Below, piece after piece: positions 11,893 to 22,389 of a stretch of 64,000 bases of DNA. This stretch comes from Tribonema minus. Lineage: Eukaryota > Sar > Xanthophyceae > Tribonematales > Tribonemataceae. Where the stretch lies: assembly GCA_017506865.1 (NCBI GenBank), contig JAFCMP010000223.1:1798001-1862000 (forward strand), read 5' to 3'. Numbering within the stretch: the first letter of the stretch is position 1; each line of letters starts with the position of its first letter. The notes under the pieces were generated by a model. That model did not search any database, was not told the origin of the DNA, and worked only from the letters and a program-made list of their open reading frames with translations. The position numbers and the translations under genes were made by a program.

Positions 11893-14800
11893 ATGCCTCC
11901 CCAGGCTGAAGTACGCGACTTTCCAGGTACGCTGCGGCTAGGCACTGTTGGTGCCTCTCATACTGTCGCGTATGCCTAAATGAGCAAGCAGGCGTTTTTG
12001 CGCTGTGCCGTATGACCTTGCCCCCTCCTTTGTCAGCCAGCACGGTCTCGATGAACTCTATTGCGTTTGAGCTGCGCTAAAACTGCGATGGTCTGACTTT
12101 CTGTTGCAGCCGATGGGCTCCGTCGGAGGCAGGGCAGCGCCACTACTGTCCCTGACGATGCCTCTGAGCGTGTTTACACATGGCAAGAGGTTGCCAAGCA
12201 TAACACTGCTCACAGCGCTTGGGTCATCGTTGGCAGCAAGGTAAGCCTAAGCTTTGCTGTGGCGCTGAACAGCAGTCATGCAAGGATGCTTCGCCTGCTG
12301 TGTCAAACGCCGGCGGCATTAGCAGATTTTTGCTGAAGGCATCATCGCGTCTGACCATTCGGCACTGCCTCAGCGAGTGTCATTGCTGCTTCCGCATACA
12401 ATTAGTGTGTAAACACGTAGGCTGCAAAAGACTCTGCACCTCGTGTACAGCGCAATTTGCACTCTGCGACGCCAACCTGACCAGTCTGCATGCGTTACCG
12501 TGCCTGGTTTCTGCATAATATGCAGGTGTATGACCTCACCAGCTGGGTCGACAACCACCCTGGCGGGCGGGAGGTGCTGCTGCTGATGGCAGGGCGCGAT
12601 GCCACAGCGGCTTTTGAGTCCTACCACCCCTTCACTGACAAGCCTCGCAAGATTCTGGGCAAGTTTGAAGTGGGTGCTGTTAGCAACCACGAGTTCCCTC
12701 AGTACAGGCCCGACTCTGGCTTCTACTCAACCATGAACAAGCGGCTGGCCGCGTACTTCAAGGAGAACAAGCTCAACCCAAAGAGCCCCTGGCCTGGCGT
12801 CTGGCGCATGATATTGGTACGTGCTGCCAATGCTGATGTTTTTGTCTACTGTTGACTGCATGTTGGTGTGTTTGATGCAGCATTTGTGGTGCTTGATGCG
12901 GGTCAAGCAGGCAATGTTAGTTTTGGTGTACGGCAATTGCACTGCTTGAAACATGATGTTGCTGTAGTTTTGGCTTCTTTCTGTCAGCATTGTTCATCAT
13001 TCGCAATCGACATAACCTGATACCTTAGCGTGAGCCTTGGATTGAGCACACCAATTCAAAAATGGAGTCGTTGTCATCTTGTTACTCTTACCAAAGCAGC
13101 CATGTTGACGCCCGCAGGCTGTTTGACACAGCTTTGTAATCCTGCTCAAACCACCAGACACTGAGCGCAGTTTTTGACCCTGCACTTCTGTTCAGCCATG
13201 CTCTCCATATGCAGTGGCCCATGCTCAACTTCTGCTGCTGTTGTTAACGTGGTGGGTGGGGTGACTAGGTGAGCGCGTGTGCGGTGGCGTGCTTTTTGGC
13301 GTGCAACAACTTTTGGGCGGGAGCGCTGCCGCCGTGGGCGCGTGTGCTGGCGGCGGCGGCCTTTGGGGTGCTGCAGGCGATGCCGCTGCTGCACGTCATG
13401 CACGACTCCAGCCACACCGCCTTTGGCAACAGTCAGGTGAGGGGATACTGTGGTAGATGAGGCAGGTGCAGAATGATGCATCTGTACGGTTTGATGGAAG
13501 TGTCGGCAGTCGGCGCGCACTGTTAAGACCCTGCAGAACGACGTCACAGGACATGAGCAATGCATCGCTAGTTGAAGTTGCTGCTGGCAGTTGATGTTGC
13601 AGTGTGGCTGAAAAGTTTGTGCATGGACGTGGAATGTACAAGCTGCGCTGCGTTACCGAGACACCATCTGAAGGTCTTCTGTCACTCTGGCGTTGTGTGT
13701 GCATCCAGCACCAGTGAAGGTCCGCTGAAGGCTACATTGGTGCGCTGAGGTACATCTATTGGTCACACAGTGTGTAGTCAGCTGGTTTGTGTAATGCATA
13801 TGACGCTATGCAAGGGAGCTATCTCGTGATAGGTAATAGATTTGAGCACTAGCGAAATACTGTGAATATTACTTCCTAGTGTTACATGAGATTGTACAGT
13901 TGATGCAAGCTTGCTCGCTGCGCTGAGGGGCATGATAGCGCCCCAGCGTCGTTCAACTCATCCCACACGATTCTGCTTGGATTTGACGCAAAGTCTGGCG
14001 CAGTATCGTCATACAGTGCTTAGGCACTACTGCAGCTTGTTGGTAAGCGATACGTAGGCAGGTATGATGCCCATGCCGCTGACTGAGTTTTGAATGCCAT
14101 AGCCTCGTGGTGGTACATTGTACAGCTCAGGAAGGCCACGCAGCTCATCAAACCTACTGTGGCTTTTTGAATCACTTTTGTTTGTCAATGGCAGACAGCT
14201 GTGTATGCCCCAGTTCATGTGGTTTTACTGCAGACCATGTCGTGCGCGTCACTCTTATATGGTGTATGTTTCTGTGACTCCGTGCAGCTGGCTAACAGTT
14301 TTGTGCTGTTGGCTGGTTCCGCAATGGTATGATGTGTATGCCAATGTACTGCCCATGCACTCGTGTTCTGTTGTTCATTCTTGCAGAGTCATCACTTACG
14401 CTTACCCATTAACTTCAATCCTGCTCTCGACCAGGCATGGTGGAGCTACGGTGGGCGGCTGTTTATGGACTTCTACGCTGGGGCGAACATGACTTCGTGG
14501 CACTACCAGGTATGTGTGCAGTTGCAGCACTGTTATCATGGGTAATTGCTCCATCAAACCTAGTTACAGCTGAACCCTAGGCCTTACCTCAAGCCATGAT
14601 CAGGGTCGTGCGAGTGTTGTTGCTGTCTTCGCGAACTTTGAGCCACCATCATGGTTGCGCCACTGTCTGTCATATAATGGCGATGGAACCAACTGATGGA
14701 TGTGCCCAAGATAAACAGTTGCAGTTGTTTTTTGGTGTCCTTTATCTCACAGAGAGGTAGCTCTATGCTGAGCTCATGCCATACTCTTCGTTTGCAATGC

Positions 14801-17727
14801 TTTGGCCAACGTTATTATGTTATGATGTAGGTCACTTCACCTGCAGCTTGCAAGTTCTGCACTGCTGCTATCCAACACCAAGCACTCCCATGTTATGAAA
14901 CCCAGCCTTCACACAGCTTCACAAACTCTTCAAGTATTTGAAGGCAGCGTCTCAACCTTGCTCCACTTTACGAAACGTTCAGCCTTTGAGAGGCCGCGTC
15001 TCAACCTTGCACTCTGGTGAACCTAAATGCACTGTTGTCTGCAGCACGTGGTGGGGCACCACATCTACACTAACGTCTACCAGGCAGACCCCGACTTGCC
15101 GGTGGCGGATGAGGGAGACCCCAGGCGACTGGTTGACAGGCAGACTTGGAAGCCGCTCTACCAGTACCAGGTATGTTTTGTAGCCATCGGCACTTGCACA
15201 CGTGCAGGTCGTGGAGAAGGCTATGTGTAAGTACCAGGCATGTATGTTGGCGTTGGAGTTTTGTGCAGGGCCAAGGGTTCCTGTGGCGTGGCGTGTCCAT
15301 TTGTCTTTGCTGGAGAGCTTGGACGTGCCTGGCGATGCAGGCGTTGCGGGTCGCGTCGCTGTGGCAGCATTCTGCCAATGGGGGTCATAGTGTTTGTGTG
15401 TTCGAAAAAGTGCATGCACGTGTACACACAACGCTGCATGTCAAGCCGCTTTAGTGGTCCGGCTGGCATACCAAAGTCCATTAACGTTGCACTGTGCATC
15501 AAAGCTCAAGCATGGAGTCCTACTACTAGACGCACATCAGCTAATTTGATGAGCACCAGGCTGTGCTGCCATCACCATGCTCTAATCAACACGTCGTTCA
15601 CGAGCGGCTTGGGTTGACTGATGAACTGTGTTTACCCCCCTTTTGTCCTGTAGCACCTGTACCTGCCGCCCTTGTACGGCATCCTGGGCCTCAAGTTCCG
15701 CATTCAGGACCTGACCGACACGTTCTTTGGGGGCAAGAACGGTCCCGTGCGCGTCAACCCCATCAGTACGTACCGGTGGGCGGAGATGTGGCTGTCAAAG
15801 GTGAGCGCTGCTGCTGAGCGCGTTTGCCGAGCGTTGCTGCGTGTGCTGCACTAAAGGGGCTGTACTTTGTGTGTGATTGTGCATGTGCAGTTTGTGCATC
15901 AGTTGCGGTGCTCTGGTGGTTGAGCTACTTGACGCAAACCACTACTACCTCAACTTGAAAAAAAAAAGTATGGCTTGTGAGTGTCACGTCAGGTGTGATA
16001 CTTGTGTGAATGTCTCGCCAGATATGATCACGTGTGTCTCTGGCAAGATCTCATATTTTGTCTGCTTTTGTTTGGCTGCAGATTGTGTGGGCTCTGTGGC
16101 GCATTGTGCTGCCGCTTAAGTGCTTTGACATCTCCCAAGGACAGTTCTGGGCGCTGTTCCTGGTCTCTGAGTGGATGACGGGATACTTCCTGGCGTTCAA
16201 CTTTCAGGCAAGTAACTGTTTGGATGAAAAGGACCTTAGCATCATGTGAGCCGCGAGCGGCTGCTGTCTCCTTCCTGTGCTGCTGATTTGTTTGTTCCAA
16301 TTGCCGCTTCATGAAGCACTCTGAGTCATGGGTCTGAGTCACTGGGCTATCTCTCATGCCTGGCTGACCATCATGTCGATGCACGCGTAGCGATGCGCGC
16401 TTCTCAAGCCCATGTTGCACGGGTATCACCATGGTGGTTGCTGCCAGGGCTGCGTACCTTGCACTATTGCAGCATCGCAGTGACTCGGCCTGTGCGTACA
16501 CGCGCTGCCTCTGTGTCGCTCACATGCGCATGCTTTACTTTTGCGCTGCAGGTTTCACACGTGAGCACCGAGTGCGAATACCCCCTGGGCGAGAAGCACT
16601 CTGAGGCCATCTCTGATGAATGGGCAGTTTCGCAGGTACGTGTCCAGCTTCAACCGCTCTAGTGATGTGTGAGTCGAGCCTTGTTGCAATGCATCAAATA
16701 GTGTTAATGCATGCTCACACTGTAGAAGCTGTGTGAGCCGGGCTCAATAGGCAGTTCAATCTGAGTGATGATGATGCACGAGACGGGATCGTATGCATGA
16801 GCCTTGGCGCATCCGCACAGGTGATGGCGCACACATGAAGATCACATGCTGTGCTCTATTCTATGCCCGCTTTTGTCAAATGTAGCAGTTGCGTCAGTGC
16901 CAGATACTCATGCACAGCTACCTGATGATTCACTGAGCTTTTACATGGCCGCCTGGCACACATCGACCATCTTGTGACGAGCTGTGCAGTGTGGCTTGTC
17001 ATCATACTTGAGTAGGGTTTCAATCTGCTGCTTCATCAACCCACGCAGCTCACACCAGCATGCTTCGCTTGTGCCGGTGCATTTGTTTGTGTGCGCGCGC
17101 GTGCAGGTCAAGTCGTCTGTGGACTATGGGCACGACAGCTGGCTCACTGCCTTCTTCAGTGGTGCGCTCAACTACCAGGTGACCATTTAGGCACTTTCAC
17201 CAGCTTGTAGGGGCATTACCTCAAAGATCTGATTTAGCCATGCGCATAATGCTGGTCCATGCAGCACTAGTCAGGTCTTGAGTACAGCACATTGCGGCGT
17301 TGCTGAATATTGTTGGTCGCTGTTGGGCGAAAACAACGAAGCGTGCCACTCGCAATGAGGTTTGAGCTTCTCGGTCTGGGAGTTCACGTGCATGCATTGC
17401 CATCTTTTCTGTGGTTCTTGTCAGCTAGCCCTTGCTGAACTTGCTGCTCTCTTTGCAACACATCCGCTTACCCCCTACCCTTGCAGGCTCTCTAACATGT
17501 GCATCTGCTGGTCGCTGCTGCAACTCCTGCAGGTGACGCACCACCTGTACCCTGGCGTAAGCCAGTACCACTACCCAGCCATCGCCCCCATCATCAAGCA
17601 GACGTGCAAGGAGTTTGGCGTGGAGTACAGGTGCCTCCCCAACTTTGCCTCTGCCTTCTGGGCACACATCAAGCACCTCAAGAACATGGGCGAACGTGGC
17701 GTGCCCGCTGAGGTCCACATGGGCTAA
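11893..17727 (+). CDS. Cytochrome-b5-fused front-end fatty acid desaturase (delta-5-like), 11 exons
   Basis: ER membrane enzyme adding a double bond between an existing one and the carboxyl end of a lipid-bound fatty acid. Exons: 11893-11926, 12110-12240, 12526-12816, 13269-13436, 14435-14509, 15045-15170, 15654-15800, 16082-16207, 16552-16635, 17107-17178, 17533-17727; all in phase, 482 residues. The cytochrome b5 domain has its heme motif HPGG at 66-69. Three di-iron histidine boxes follow: HDSSH (197-201), HVVGHH (234-239) and QVTHH (418-422). Q in place of H at the start of the third box is the mark of front-end desaturases. HDSSH plus length favour the delta-5 (omega-6/omega-3 C20, or delta-5 C18) branch over delta-6, but regiospecificity is inference. 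Intron 8 begins GC (16208), not GT. A possible TGTAA polyadenylation signal is at 18316-18320. Confidence 0.93.
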
Positions 17728-19360
17728 GCTGAAGTTACTTGCCGCGGGTGACTCTCCCCTCACTGTGGGAGGCAGAGGAATGATTATGCGCGTCGTGAAA
17801 TCAATTCAGAGGCGCGCGAAGAGAGGGTTCAGCTAGTGCAGCACCTCCTAGGGTACATAGCCGTCCCGACTGCACGCGGCAGCACATGTGAACAAGACTA
17901 TCCAAGCGCTGCATCCAGTAATTTTATCAGGGGCACACCCCCCTGCGCAAAGATCTGTGGTACTCTTTCTGTGATATCTGCGGGTTTCTCTCAAAGCCGC
18001 ACAGCGGAGTGCCCAAGGCATTTCGGCAACAGCATGGGTTGCACGCGATGCTCTGCACCATTCCGACTCGTAGCCTGTTCTTCCGACGACCACACACATA
18101 GGGCCCCATTCATCAATCAAATCCATAATGTTTCTCTCTCTCAGGCTGTGCTGGACTCTGTGTGAACTGCTGCTTATGCTGCGTGTTTCCTATGGCAATG
18201 CTGCGTGTGTACCATGGCACTGCTTGCCGAACTCACGTACGTAGTTGGCACAATGCAGCGTGCAAAGCCGCTGGCAAGCTCGTGTTCTGCTAATGCTGTC
18301 AAAGTTCATGAGTGTTGTAAGTAGATGCGGGTGTATGTGTGGATGCAACATCATGGTTGCAACGCCAGCATACTAGTGCCTTGGTCTCAACGGTCAAGCG
18401 GCTCTGAACAGCATATCACACTCTGCTGCATTTTTCGCAATCTATGATGCAAAAACTGCACCCTGACATCTTCTCTCCACAAGCTCCAAAGGTGTATACT
18501 TCTATTTGTATACCTTTCTGTGCTCTGAAAGTTGCATACGCAGGGCTGAATCCGCTCAAGGAATGTGTGCATGCGGGGGTGCGCGCACAGTGTATTAGTG
18601 GTGGTAGGGTTGCATGTGGTATAAATGATGTGCTTCCATGACTATTTCTGTCCATTGGATGTTTGCAACGTCCATTGTGCTACATTGTAAGATGCTTGGA
18701 ATGAGTTTTTTCGCCCATGTCCAACTGCCGATAGATCTGCACGCTTTTCACCGACACAGTCTTCCTTCTTATCGCCTTACACACCTCCATAGCTACGCTG
18801 GTTTATACAGAGGCGGTGGGGACCAGCGATTCATGTTGGTCTTGAGGCCATGTGGACCCCGCCCCAGCGCCGTGACGTCTGTGGTTCGTCCTGCTATCTG
18901 CAGGAGGCCATTGAGTATGCCTCGGCGGGTCGTGTTGACAATCCCTCAAGCCTACATAACAAATTCAAACTGGTGGTAAGGATGCCATTGGACGACCAGT
19001 CACTGCACAATCTCACAACACAAGTGCTGACTGTCATATGACCAGCATTTCACGTGTCCTGCATTGCGTGATCTCTTGCAGCGCACTGCACACGGATGTG
19101 CCACATGACTCAAAGCTGCAACTGCACGCGGATGTGCCACATGACTCCAAGCTTTGCTTTACTATACTATCCTTCTTGCGGGGGACGGCTCGCCACCGTC
19201 GCTGCCGCTTTGTGCTCAGCTTGAGCCTCCGTAGATTGCACAGGGTGCTGGGCGGTGACGTGATTACCTGAAGATCTGCTGTACTGCTGCCCTGCTCATC
19301 CCCCAAGTGCATGTTGTGCAGCATTTCATTTGTTTACAAATATATGCTTCTGTATTTTCG
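17728..19360. other. Desaturase 3' region and spacer
   Basis: No gene is supported. It should contain the desaturase 3' UTR (TGTAA at 18316-18320). Features seen: GTATAC inverted pair around 18494-18514 and a 36-bp tandem duplication at 19087-19158. Confidence 0.5.
19087..19158. repeat. 36-bp tandem duplication
   Basis: The block starting TGCACACGGATGTGCCACAT at 19087 recurs at 19123 with a few changes (TGCACGCGGATGTGCCACAT). Confidence 0.8.
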
Positions 19361-21368
19361 ATGATGCCATCACATGTGCCGACTTTTTCAATCGCTTTCA
19401 AGTAAGAGCAGCAATCCAATCATATTCAATGAAAATCAATGAAAACTATTTGTGAAAAAGAAAATATAGTTGCACAGTTGCGAGAGGCACTTCTTGGTGG
19501 TAAGGTTGGTGTATAGATACACCGGTGTGTGTGTGCGCATGCATGGTGCTGCTTGCAAATACTGGGGGTCTCTCTTGATGGCACTGACTCAGTACCAGGC
19601 CCCCGCACCACAACAAGGTGGAGACCGCATACGCGGGGGGACTACCTACACAGGCAAACATGCAATGCGGTGCACACCAGAAGGACAGGCAGCAGCAGAC
19701 ACAACGGCAGCACACAGGAAGACATTCACAGCAAGAACAGCACAGTGACTGAGTGCTCATTGAGAACAGCAGACAGAATGCATCAATGCACATGACACAC
19801 GCCAGCACTGCAGATGGCTGCAAGCCATCGTTGTCAATCAGACAGTCTGACAAGCAAGAACAACCAGTTGGTGATGCAGCCATGGCAATGACGTCGCGCA
19901 TTGTCTCCAACACGTGTCCGTACAATGCATACCTCACTGACTTGTGTCTCACGCATTCTCTTAGCGTATATACTGCTTGCGTCACTGTGCCGCACTTCTC
20001 TACTGCCGCTTCTGCTGCGCACGTCATGCTCGCTGTTCGCCGCTGCTGTGTCGCCTTGTCGCCACGGATGAAGCTCCACTGCCTCAGGTCAAGCATGCCA
20101 TCATCGCACATCAACCTTGATCGAGCGCAAACCTCAACTCATGTCAGGGCTCACCTTCTCTGGTGCTTAGCGCCCTCTCCATCGCTGGTGCACAGCACCC
20201 CCTCCTTCTCCAGCATTGTGGCCTAAGCCTGCTCACCCATGCACTGTATGCGGCCTGTAGCTGATCCTTGTTCGTGCTGTCTCAGCACTCGCTGCCACAG
20301 CCACGTCCTATGAGTCACACTCGCTGTGACATTGAAGTCTCACCTGGTTTCCTCCATATTGTACATGTGCTGTCCGATGAGAAGGTCTTACCTGGTTATC
20401 AGCTGTCTGCGCCTTCAATTGTGGGACATGGCGACACGCCTGCTATGATCATGCTGCTTACAGATTCTTGCCAACGTACTATCGTCGCTTACCTCGTTAG
20501 GATGTTCTTCACGTGACAGAATAGGCTCCTCGGGCGGCATTTCACGGACAGGTCTTGCCTGTATTGTCCACAGAAGCTCCACTGCTTGAGAGTCACGCAG
20601 TCCATTCCCAACGACCACTACTAGTGTGATGTTAAAACGATGCTTCTGAACATAGAACGGCCCGGGAAAGGGGGGCGGCAAGTCCCCCCTCCCCCAGAGA
20701 AGAGCACGCACAAGATGATTGTGCTCTCCTGCGTTTCAACCCACTATGAACCGCCAACCGTTGTCAAGCAGATAATCAGACCAGAAGCAGGACGACTTTC
20801 AACAGCAGGGCCCCACTGTGCAGCAGAAGGAAGGAAGCTGGCAGGCCAGGACACATCCCTTTTTATGACTTAAACTGCCGGGTCCCGGACTAGCAAGCCA
20901 TGAGGATTGTGCCCTCAGGACAGACTAGCTGACTATGTTCAGAAGCATCTACGACCTACTGATTACCTGTGATGTCCGGGTCAGGGCGTCCTGTGGGCGC
21001 TATGGTGACCTCCGGACATGTTGTGATCCTGCCGACACTGGACACAGAGCTCCGCGCTTCGGGAACCAGGGACGGCCTTGAAGAACAGCAGGTAGCTGCC
21101 GTGCCTTCAGTAGACAACAAGGGAAGTCCTCGTTGCAGCCGCCATCAGTGCCATGCCGCAATTGCAGTCCGGAAGCTGTCAAGCTCCACGAATCGAACAT
21201 CGGCAAAACAGACACTAAAGAGTGCCGTCCTCGCTGCCCACAGTAAGCAGGCGAGGCCAGGCTGCGCGTCTGCACAGGGAGGAGAGCCCTGACAGTCGCG
21301 AAGCCTCCTGGCTGTCCTAGGCGTCGGAGCCCGTGTGTGAAGGCAAAAAAAAAACTTCGGCGGTTACA
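19361..21368 (+). mobile_element. 2-kb dispersed repeat, copy A
   Basis: This segment matches, in reverse orientation, 53950-55876. Similarity begins abruptly at ATGATGCCATCACATGTGC and ends near CGGCGGTTACA; sequence outside differs in the two places. Identity is high in blocks (for example around 19490-19560, 20640-20720 and 21000-21320) with many small indels. No intact protein, no terminal inverted repeats at the outer ends and no target-site duplication could be found. Open frames within are short and not shared cleanly between copies. It behaves like an old non-autonomous or decayed transposable element; its class is unknown to me. A 311-bp segment inside is bounded by a perfect inverted repeat and is listed separately. 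Confidence 0.7.
20639..20949. mobile_element. Segment bounded by 16-bp inverted repeats inside copy A
   Basis: GATGCTTCTGAACATA at 20639-20654 is repeated in inverted form at 20934-20949. The same pair, with small changes, flanks the corresponding interval in copy B (near 54380 and 54680). The interior has a G-run/C-run hairpin (about 20673-20697). It may be a MITE nested in the larger element or a structural part of it. No target-site duplication is evident. Confidence 0.55.
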
Positions 21369-21377
21369 CCGCCGAAG
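21355..21377. other. Perfect hairpin at the end of copy A
   Basis: A 9-bp perfect stem, CTTCGGCGG (21355-21363) and CCGCCGAAG (21369-21377), with a 5-base loop, preceded by a run of ten A. It sits just where similarity to copy B stops, and copy B lacks the second arm. It does not have the CTRR end expected of a Helitron. Confidence 0.75.
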
Positions 21378-22389
21378 AAAAGAACTTGAACTTTGGACGA
21401 GGAAGGAGCACAAAAAGCGCGGTGGTGTACACATGTGCGAGTGCACTGCAGTCCAAAAAATTGTGCAAAGGAAGGGAGAGAGGAGGAGAAAAACGAAACG
21501 GAGATAACAAGGGCAATACGCGCAGCAGGCACAGAGGGCATGTGTGCTCTTGCATTCATGTCATATGATAAGCAATTGCAGCGCCTGTCGAATCAGACAT
21601 GGCCACTGGTCTAATGAGTTCCTACAGCTCTACAATGTTGCACGTAAATCTTAGGCAGTTGCAAAGAGCACAGACAAACATTTGCACGCCAGGCTAGACA
21701 AGGATGACACAACAACCAACCCAGATTAACACCTTCAATCTTTGAGGCCAGGATGCATGGTAGAGTTGAAAATTGAGTGTGTTCAGAGGTTGATGTGATG
21801 ATCGGCGATAAAAGCAGCTGTGCACAGCATCACATCTATAAGACAAAACGCAGCGGCTGTCCTGCAACAGTGGAATTCACGCTCGCTGACACCACTGAAG
21901 GAGTGTCGTGCATATGGCTGACAAGGCTTCCCAGCAGGGCGCATTTGCGTCCTTTGGAGCAAGACAGCCGCGCAGGAGCAGAGAGCAAGAGCAGTTTGGC
22001 TCTGCGTGCAAGAACAAGCAGCACAGACTGGTCTGGGCAGCTGCTGCCCAAAGGCGCGAGGCCATGGCCACCACCAGAAAGAAACGCGTGACGTTCGCCG
22101 TGTGACAGCACGCGTTCATCAAACTCTGTGTGCTTCATGGATGGCCGCAACAATGCAAGCAGCTGCATCTCCAGCTCACTTTTGCTTCGCGCAGAAAGTT
22201 CGCAAGCGATGATATTGTTTCTTCAATCTCCTGATGCAGTTTGCGGCGCCGTTTGCGTAAGGACCTCGTTTAACTCTGCACATGTGTACACTGAGGTCCA
22301 TACGTACACCAGGAGGTCACCCCTTCACCTCCTGGTTGAGGGTGACTCGCCGAATTGAAGTTCATTTTCTGGCTCGCTCAAGAGAGCCA
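21378..22389. other. Spacer upstream of the UTP5 gene
   Basis: About 1 kb with no supported gene. The promoter and 5' UTR of the downstream gene should lie in its right part. Some Ala/Gln/Arg-rich open frames (21908-22212) have no recognisable domain. Confidence 0.5.

Noticed and set aside
19446..20114. 222-codon minus-strand frame with Cys-rich stretch
   Set aside because: Lies inside the dispersed repeat; the homologous region in copy B does not keep the frame.
21355..21377. Helitron 3' end
   Set aside because: Hairpin is present but the CTRR terminus and a 5' TC end are not, and copy B lacks the hairpin.
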